This document shows, piece by piece, positions 63,682-64,000 of a stretch of DNA of 64,000 nucleotides (positions are counted from its first letter, which is position 1; every line of letters starts with the position of its first letter). Below the pieces are notes generated by a model, which was not told where the DNA came from, did not search any database, and was given only the letters and a program-made list of their open reading frames with translations. The translations under genes and the position numbers were made by a program. Source of the stretch: Sediminibacterium sp. (GTDB taxonomy: Bacteria; Bacteroidota; Bacteroidia; Chitinophagales; Chitinophagaceae); the NCBI GenBank assembly GCA_017537025.1, contig JAFWCB010000002.1, positions 186,001-250,000 of the forward strand, written 5' to 3'.

Positions 63682-64000
63682 TTATAAAGCCTTCAAAAAT
63701 GCCATAGTGTCTACCCCATCGGGGTAATCAAACAAAGATGGGCGCTGCGCCTCGCCAAATGCAAGATAACCTTCTCCTACAATACATTGAATATCTTCTT
63801 TCGGTTCTAGCATGCCCGGTATTTCTGCTCTATCTGTATAGTATTTGTAATGAACCTGACTAACGGGTGAGAAAGGAGAATTGTTCTCTGTGAGAATAAT
63901 GGAATCATTCGTCATGTAATACTTCCCACCCATGATCAACAGGGCCAAATGATAATCATAATTGTGCTTATATTTATGATAATCCATAAAATGCGCATAT
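63682..64000 (-). CDS. Probable acyl-CoA reductase (LuxC-like), C-terminal part
   Basis: The frame is open to the window edge and probably continues beyond it, so the ATG at 63987 need not be the start. The visible 105 or so residues include YDYHLALLIMGGKYYMTND, SPFSPVSQVHYKYY, IQCIVGEGYLAFGEAQRPSL and DYPDGVDTMAFL, which I take as the C-terminus of Bacteroidota LuxC-type acyl-CoA reductases, where FG-AQ-P-L and DGVDTM-FL are frequent. The catalytic cysteine region lies outside the window. The assignment rests on pattern memory and is moderate. Confidence 0.6.
   Translation of the reverse strand, partial: YAHFMDYHKYKHNYDYHLALLIMGGKYYMTNDSIILTENNSPFSPVSQVHYKYYTDRAEIPGMLEPKEDIQCIVGEGYLAFGEAQRPSLFDYPDGVDTMAFLKAL

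Overview
The window reads as chromosomal DNA of an AT-rich Bacteroidota, most likely Chitinophagaceae. Supporting signs are a SusC/SusD pair, several TonB-dependent receptors with carboxypeptidase-like N-terminal domains, LytTR signalling, promoter elements resembling the Bacteroidota TAnnTTTG signal, and two genes opening with TTG. No phage, insertion sequence, plasmid origin or CRISPR array was seen. No stretch longer than 300 bases is without a gene.

Region 1 (about 1-17.7 kb). After a truncated quinone oxidoreductase comes a large exopolysaccharide locus. It holds a free receiver protein, an initiating phosphoglycosyl transferase with its own degenerate receiver domain, a hexapeptide acyltransferase, a short TolC-like protein and a Wzz/BY-kinase-like protein. 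It also holds six GT2 enzymes, one GT4 enzyme, one GT14-like enzyme, an FkbM methyltransferase, a 49-residue membrane protein, a Wzy/WaaL-type polymerase or ligase and a Wzx-type flippase. A second free receiver closes the locus at 17.8 kb. No Wza-type export gene is visible.

Region 2 (18.3-44.6 kb) is a complete pectin utilisation locus. After a sodium/sugar symporter, one transcription unit encodes SusC, SusD, a PL1-type pectate lyase, a CE12 acetylesterase, a CE8 pectinesterase and a small SnoaL-like protein. A LacI regulator follows on the other strand. Divergent from it, a 12-gene run encodes GH28, GH105 and a second CE8, then uxaB, uxaA, uxaC, kduD, kduI, kdgK, eda, a hexuronate transporter and galK. 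Saturated galacturonate (UxaCBA) and unsaturated uronate (KduI/KduD) routes both reach 2-keto-3-deoxygluconate, then KdgK and Eda. The upstream regions of susC and of the GH28 operon share a 19-bp box (17 of 19 identical) at exactly the same distance from a shared TAGACTTG element, a strong candidate for the LacI regulon.

Region 3 (44.6-55.0 kb) holds accA, a tRNA-Asp with its own promoter and terminator, and a leader carrying a partial, rearranged copy of the tRNA 5' half. A minus-strand run follows with two TonB-type receptors, DUF2147 and YdjM-like membrane proteins, a LytS/LytTR pair and a secreted GH5 enzyme.

Region 4 (55.1-64 kb) holds dapA, a large secreted PIG-L/LmbE protein whose signal peptide is written by dispersed repeat DNA, two tiny membrane proteins, a sodium:solute symporter and a cytoplasmic GH13 enzyme. 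An HtrA-type protease and the end of a probable acyl-CoA reductase follow on the minus strand. The gap between the GH13 and HtrA genes holds nested inverted repeats. The inner hairpin loop matches the repeat inside the LmbE gene at 14 of 15 bases.
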